Shown here piece after piece: positions 38,071 through 41,613 of a stretch of 41,613 nt of DNA (position 1 is the stretch's first letter; each line of letters begins with the position of its first letter). The stretch is from a virus. Below the pieces are notes generated by a model. That model made no database searches, was not told the DNA's origin, and was given only the letters and a program-made list of their open reading frames with translations. A program made the translations under genes and the position numbers. The stretch spans positions 1 through 41,613 of IMG/VR virus record IMGVR_UViG_3300037106_000074. One strand, 5' to 3'.

Positions 38071-39468
38071 ATGAAAAACGAAAAATTAGAATTATTATTG
38101 AACAAGGTGGTTGAATATAATCGACCAGATATTGCTCACTATAGAGGATTTCTCTATAAAAATGGTGTTGACGACTACTATATTAAAATCGTTGAAGTTG
38201 ATAGTGGTAATATTACTATTGATGAAAAAGTATATCTGCAAGAAAGTGATGCACAATTTATCACTTTATCTGAAAAACCTAAATTAATGCGAGTTAGTAT
38301 GAAATCATGGCATTATCGTTTGATTAAATTCGTACTTCGCAGTAATGCACCTACCCCTAAAACAATGCAAAATGGTTGTCCTTATTTTTGGTTATTATTG
38401 TTTTCATTATTTATGGTAATATTTGTATTACTTAGACATTTAATTAAATTTATATTTTTATTAATCCCTAAAACATTGCTTTGGGGATTGAAAAAACTTA
38501 CTGATGGTTGGATAATGAATATCGATGAACGACAAGTATATGGCATGTATTGGAATAATGATACAAAAATGCCAATAACTGCAAAAATATATTTTGATAA
38601 ATCCGATGAGAATTTTTTGGATTATTTTTTGCTTGAAAAATATCATCTTGATGGTAAAATAAATCCAGAAGAATATGAAAAAAAGAAGCAAGAACTTTTA
38701 GTAAAATGGGAAAAATGGCGTGAAGAATTAGCAAAATCTCGTCAATTTTTTAGAGAAGAAGCACAGAAAAGAGAAGAAGAAATTGAACGTAGAAAAGCTG
38801 AACGTGAACGTCTTCAAGCAATAAAAAAAGCTAAATGGGATGCCAGAATGAAACCAATTAATGATGGTTTTAAAAAAATATCTACATCAATTTCAAATGC
38901 ATTTACTTTTAATCCTGCTAATTTAAAAAACATTATTAAAAGAACAAAACAATTTGTTGGTGCATTAATTACATTGTTTTTACTTGCAGTAACATATTTT
39001 GCAGTTAATGGTCTTACATATTGTATAATTGCTGCTATTGATTGGTGTATTGTAAATTGGGTAATTTTTGTATGTATTGGTTTAGGTGCTGTTGCTGTCG
39101 GTATTATCTATATACTTTATGTACTTATTGGCGGTTGGTTACAAAATATAGTTAATAAATATCAAATTGGTAAAAAAGTATGGTATATTGAACCATTGAT
39201 TTATTTAATTTGGTATCCAGTGAAATATGCAGTACATGGAATAGTATATGGATTTTTTTACATAGTATGTATACCAATTAAATTCGTATTTTATAATTTA
39301 ATATTTAAATTCATACTTATACCATTAAGTATTCTTATTTGGAAATTATTGAAAGCATTAGGTAACGGTCTTAAAAATAGTAGTGGCGTATTTGGTGAAT
39401 ATTTCAATGCAAGTTACAGTGATTATTGTCCGGGAATTGAATGGGTTGATACTGAGGAAGAAAAATAG
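38071..39468 (+). CDS. Multi-helix membrane protein with coiled coil, 465 aa
   Basis: Not recognised. A cytoplasmic N-terminal domain of about 100 residues is followed by a hydrophobic pair (FWLLLFSLFMVIFVLLRHLI... at about 106-135), a domain of 60 residues, a long charged coiled coil (about 205-275, EEAQKREEEIERRKAERERL), then four or more helices to about residue 450. The large size and coiled coil suggest a phage envelope or nucleus-associated membrane scaffold, but no family is known. It is followed by two more membrane genes in the same transcript. Confidence 0.62.
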   Translation: MKNEKLELLLNKVVEYNRPDIAHYRGFLYKNGVDDYYIKIVEVDSGNITIDEKVYLQESDAQFITLSEKPKLMRVSMKSWHYRLIKFVLRSNAPTPKTMQNGCPYFWLLLFSLFMVIFVLLRHLIKFIFLLIPKTLLWGLKKLTDGWIMNIDERQVYGMYWNNDTKMPITAKIYFDKSDENFLDYFLLEKYHLDGKINPEEYEKKKQELLVKWEKWREELAKSRQFFREEAQKREEEIERRKAERERLQAIKKAKWDARMKPINDGFKKISTSISNAFTFNPANLKNIIKRTKQFVGALITLFLLAVTYFAVNGLTYCIIAAIDWCIVNWVIFVCIGLGAVAVGIIYILYVLIGGWLQNIVNKYQIGKKVWYIEPLIYLIWYPVKYAVHGIVYGFFYIVCIPIKFVFYNLIFKFILIPLSILIWKLLKALGNGLKNSSGVFGEYFNASYSDYCPGIEWVDTEEEK

Positions 39469-39497
39469 TAATTTTTTAACACTTAAAACTTAAAGTT

Positions 39498-40115
39498 ATG
39501 TTAACGTTTATATTATCAGTTATAATAGTTTCCTTTATTTGTCTTTGTTTTTTCAAAGGTAATTTTTGGGAAAATAGATACTTAGTACTTTTAATTAGTG
39601 GTGGTGTGGCATTAGTTGTCACACTTACTACTAATTTAATTATTCGTGGACATTTGCAGACCAAAACAGAAATTGTATCTACAAGTCCATTACATACCTT
39701 TTTTGTACAAAAGAGTCTTTTTAAAAATAAAACTCATTTTATTAAAGATTATGATTATTTTAATAATCATTATGCTACCGAATTTTTTTATAATAAAAAA
39801 GATAGTTTGCATAAACAAAAACCTGTTACTATTCTTCTTTATACTCAAAATAAAGATGATAATAATATTATTGTTGGAACATTTTATAAATCATATAAAC
39901 AAGATTATGATGATTTAAATGATGTATATCTTGCTCCAAGTAATGCTGATAGTATTGCATATAGATGTAAGAAAAAATTAATCTATGATGTACCTAAAAG
40001 TAATTGGTTAACTGGTTTTAGTTTACCACGTATTAAAACAATTACTATTCTCTATATTCCACCAAAGGAATATAAGTTAATACCAGATTCATTAATTCGT
40101 AAAATACCATTCTAA
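39498..40115 (+). CDS. Membrane protein with soluble C-terminal domain, 205 aa
   Basis: Not recognised. Two helices near the N-terminus (about 2-20 and 28-49) and then a soluble domain of about 150 residues. It has features of a beta-rich domain with Lys/Tyr-rich strands. It is the middle gene of three membrane genes. The short intergenic gap suggests an operon with the large membrane protein. Confidence 0.6.
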   Translation: MLTFILSVIIVSFICLCFFKGNFWENRYLVLLISGGVALVVTLTTNLIIRGHLQTKTEIVSTSPLHTFFVQKSLFKNKTHFIKDYDYFNNHYATEFFYNKKDSLHKQKPVTILLYTQNKDDNNIIVGTFYKSYKQDYDDLNDVYLAPSNADSIAYRCKKKLIYDVPKSNWLTGFSLPRIKTITILYIPPKEYKLIPDSLIRKIPF

Positions 40116-40117
40116 TT

Positions 40118-40363
40118 ATGAAAACAAATTTATTTATAATTCTTTGGAAAAAAGAAAAAATCCATTGGAAACGAATTGTAATATTATTCAATCGTTTTAA
40201 TGGTTGGATGTATAAATTAACTTTTGGTTTAATTGTTGCTTTACTTGTAACAATATTTCATTATGCTTTTGCATTAATGCATACACTTTATGAAATATTT
40301 TTATTTATTTTTGCAAGGCAAGCATTTAAAGCAAATTTACAAAAAATGGCATTAAAAGTATGA
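40118..40363 (+). CDS. Small membrane protein, 81 aa
   Basis: Not recognised. Basic N-terminus (WKKEKIHWKRIVILF) then one or two hydrophobic helices (about 33-66, LTFGLIVALLVTIFHYAFALM...). The stop overlaps the following exonuclease start (ATGA), so the two are co-translated. Confidence 0.6.
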   Translation: MKTNLFIILWKKEKIHWKRIVILFNRFNGWMYKLTFGLIVALLVTIFHYAFALMHTLYEIFLFIFARQAFKANLQKMALKV

Positions 40364-40887
40364 ATAAAAATAAATTAATATGTGTCGATGTTGAAAGTGA
40401 TGGTGGATATATGCCAGATTATTCAATAGTTTGTTTTGCTGCAATAATTGTTGAACCATCACTTTCTAAAACATTTTATGGACAAATGCGACCAATTTCT
40501 GATAAATGGAATCCTGATGCATTAGCTATAAGTGGTTTTAGTAGAGAAGAACATCTTAAATTTGATGAACCTTATATAGTAATGAAAAGATTTGCAGATT
40601 GGTTAAAAGAAAATGTAAATGGTCAACCAATAGGTATTTCAGATAATAATGGTTATGATTTTGGTGTATGTTTAAATTATTATTTTCATAAATTTTATGG
40701 TAGTAATCCATTTTCTTGGAGTTCAAGAAGGATTGGGGATTTGTTTTGCGGTGTTGAACACGATATGTGGTATAAATGGAAAAAACATAGAATAACATCC
40801 CATAATCATAACCCCAAATTTGATGTAAAAGGAAATGCTGAAGCATTATTGTATTTATCTAAAACATATAATATTAAATTACCATAG
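40360..40887 (+). CDS. DEDDh-type 3'-5' exonuclease
   Basis: 175 residues. Asp10-x-Glu12 in CVDVESDGG, GISDNNGYDFGVCLNYY (third conserved Asp) and HNPKFDVKGNAEALLY, which gives the His and final Asp of the DEDDh family. It is a paralogue or distant relative of the exonuclease at 34961, with a different insert (FSWSSRRIGDLFCGVE). Likely acts on DNA or RNA ends. Confidence 0.78.
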   Translation: MNKNKLICVDVESDGGYMPDYSIVCFAAIIVEPSLSKTFYGQMRPISDKWNPDALAISGFSREEHLKFDEPYIVMKRFADWLKENVNGQPIGISDNNGYDFGVCLNYYFHKFYGSNPFSWSSRRIGDLFCGVEHDMWYKWKKHRITSHNHNPKFDVKGNAEALLYLSKTYNIKLP

Positions 40888-40891
40888 TGTT

Positions 40892-40987
40892 ATGATAATC
40901 CATCAAGAATTTTTAATGAAATTAATTGAAAATAATATTCATTATAAAAATAAAAAATTTAAAGTAATTGGTGAATATAAAAAATGA
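40892..40987 (+). CDS. Small protein of 31 aa overlapping the homing endonuclease start
   Basis: Begins MIIHQEFLMKLIENN and ends KVIGEYKK. The stop overlaps the next ATG by four bases (ATGA). It may be a real coupled leader peptide or the truncated end of an older gene. Small-gene-plus-endonuclease pairs recur in this window, but this one has no resemblance to the RHH-like proteins. Confidence 0.4.
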   Translation: MIIHQEFLMKLIENNIHYKNKKFKVIGEYKK

Positions 40988-41613
40988 GAGACCATATTTT
41001 AATTGAAGATAAATTTGGATTATTAAAAAGTACACCAGATAAACTTTTACATGGAAATAAACCTACAGTACAATCTGCATTAAATAAATATGAATATATT
41101 GTAAATAAATTTAATTATATTCATTTCAACAAATATGTTTATAAAAAATTTCTTTATTTAAAAGAAACTACAGAATTTGAATTTATTTGCCCCAAACATG
41201 GTATAATGAAAACATTAGTTAATTATCATTTAAAGCATGGGTGTTCAAAATGTGGAATGGAATTAGCAAAAAATAGACGACCTAAATCTTTAAATAATTT
41301 TATAAACCAATCTAATGCAGTACATAATAATAAATATAATTATTTTAATGCCAAATATATTAATACTTCAACCAAATTAATTATAACATGTTCAATACAT
41401 GGTGATTTTTTACAAACACCCAATAAACATTTACAAGGTAGGGGTTGTAAAAAATGTAGTAGAGAAAATAATAATTTTAAAAAATTGGACTGGATTTCCA
41501 AAAAAGGTATTGCAACCTTTTATATTTTAAATTGTTGGAATGAAAATGAAAAATTTTATAAATATGGAATTTGCACTGGAGAAATAAAAAATAGGTTTAA
41601 TTCAAAAACAAAA
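40984..41613 (+). CDS. Homing endonuclease with zinc ribbons and GIY-YIG domain (partial)
   Basis: The first 210 residues are in the window and the gene continues beyond it. Two repeats of the form C-x2-HG-x(n)-HL-x-G-x-GC-x2-C (CPKHGIMKTL...GCSKCG and CSIHGDFLQTPNKHLQGRGC) act as DNA-binding zinc ribbons. A GIY-YIG-type start, ATFYILNCWNENEKFYKYGI, follows. This is the common architecture of T5 Orf172-like phage endonucleases. The catalytic Arg and Glu would lie beyond the window, so activity cannot be judged. Confidence 0.78.
   Translation, partial: MRDHILIEDKFGLLKSTPDKLLHGNKPTVQSALNKYEYIVNKFNYIHFNKYVYKKFLYLKETTEFEFICPKHGIMKTLVNYHLKHGCSKCGMELAKNRRPKSLNNFINQSNAVHNNKYNYFNAKYINTSTKLIITCSIHGDFLQTPNKHLQGRGCKKCSRENNNFKKLDWISKKGIATFYILNCWNENEKFYKYGICTGEIKNRFNSKTK

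Noticed and set aside
38071-39468. Tape-measure or holin role for the large membrane protein
   Set aside because: The helix and coiled-coil layout does not match either class, and no tail or lysis gene lies nearby.
1-41613. Alternative genetic code (stop codon reassignment)
   Set aside because: TAA, TGA and TAG all end recognisable genes (for example TAG after the membrane protein at 39468 and the exonuclease at 40887), and the conserved domains have no in-frame stops.

Overview
The window looks like part of the genome of a large tailed phage (jumbo or T4-like in gene content) that infects a Bacteroidota host. The DNA is very AT-rich. Shine-Dalgarno sites are absent, and starts are preceded by A/T-rich runs ending in AATTATG. 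Several genes carry the Bacteroidota promoter signature TAnnTTTG, some with a TTG about 20 bases upstream. The gene content (Dda-type helicase, ATP-dependent DNA ligase, RNA ligase, Thg1-like enzyme, Nudix, NADAR, ATP-grasp, DEDDh exonucleases, many homing endonucleases, dozens of tiny unknown genes) is phage-like. No structural genes, DNA polymerase or terminase are in view, so phage assignment is an inference from gene content.

Region 1 (1-4190) is a compact array of nine small gene cassettes, all on the minus strand. Each is bounded by its own 7-15 bp inverted terminal sequence (core TAAC...GTTA). Neighbouring cassettes are separated by 95-140 bp palindromic sites that closely resemble integron attC sites. 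No integrase gene is visible. Two cassettes share a leader resembling the capsid-targeting sequence of T4 internal proteins, and one of these has a Cys-His-Asp peptidase-like pattern. An integron-like array in a phage is the most unusual feature of the window.

Region 2 (4235-18818) is a minus-strand run of small unknown genes mixed with recognisable functions: HD phosphohydrolase, NADAR ADP-ribosyl glycosidase, Dda helicase, Nudix, a PD-(D/E)XK nuclease-like protein and a PTH2-like protein. Three selfish elements were inserted in the opposite (plus) orientation: a solitary TnpB and two copies of a two-gene module made of a 50-residue RHH-like protein and a GIY-YIG/NUMOD3 endonuclease. They share an upstream GTATTTAT motif.

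Region 3 (18924-34237, minus) holds an unusual fusion of a Clp-type AAA+ domain with an FtsH-type M41 metallopeptidase. It also holds an RNA-metabolism group (Thg1-like polymerase, radical SAM enzyme, DRB0094-type RNA ligase and a tRNA-like structured segment), a LemA-like protein, DNA ligase, ATP-grasp enzyme, adenylosuccinate synthetase (PurA) and a vWA / acidic protein / J-domain-pseudokinase cluster. A strong bidirectional terminator lies at 30844-30880.

Region 4 (34404-41613) is on the plus strand, divergent from region 3. It contains a SpoT-like HD protein, two DEDDh exonucleases, a UVR-motif-like protein, thioredoxin, an intact LAGLIDADG endonuclease and a remnant of another, a second HAD protein, three membrane proteins, and a zinc-ribbon/GIY-YIG homing endonuclease cut off by the window end.
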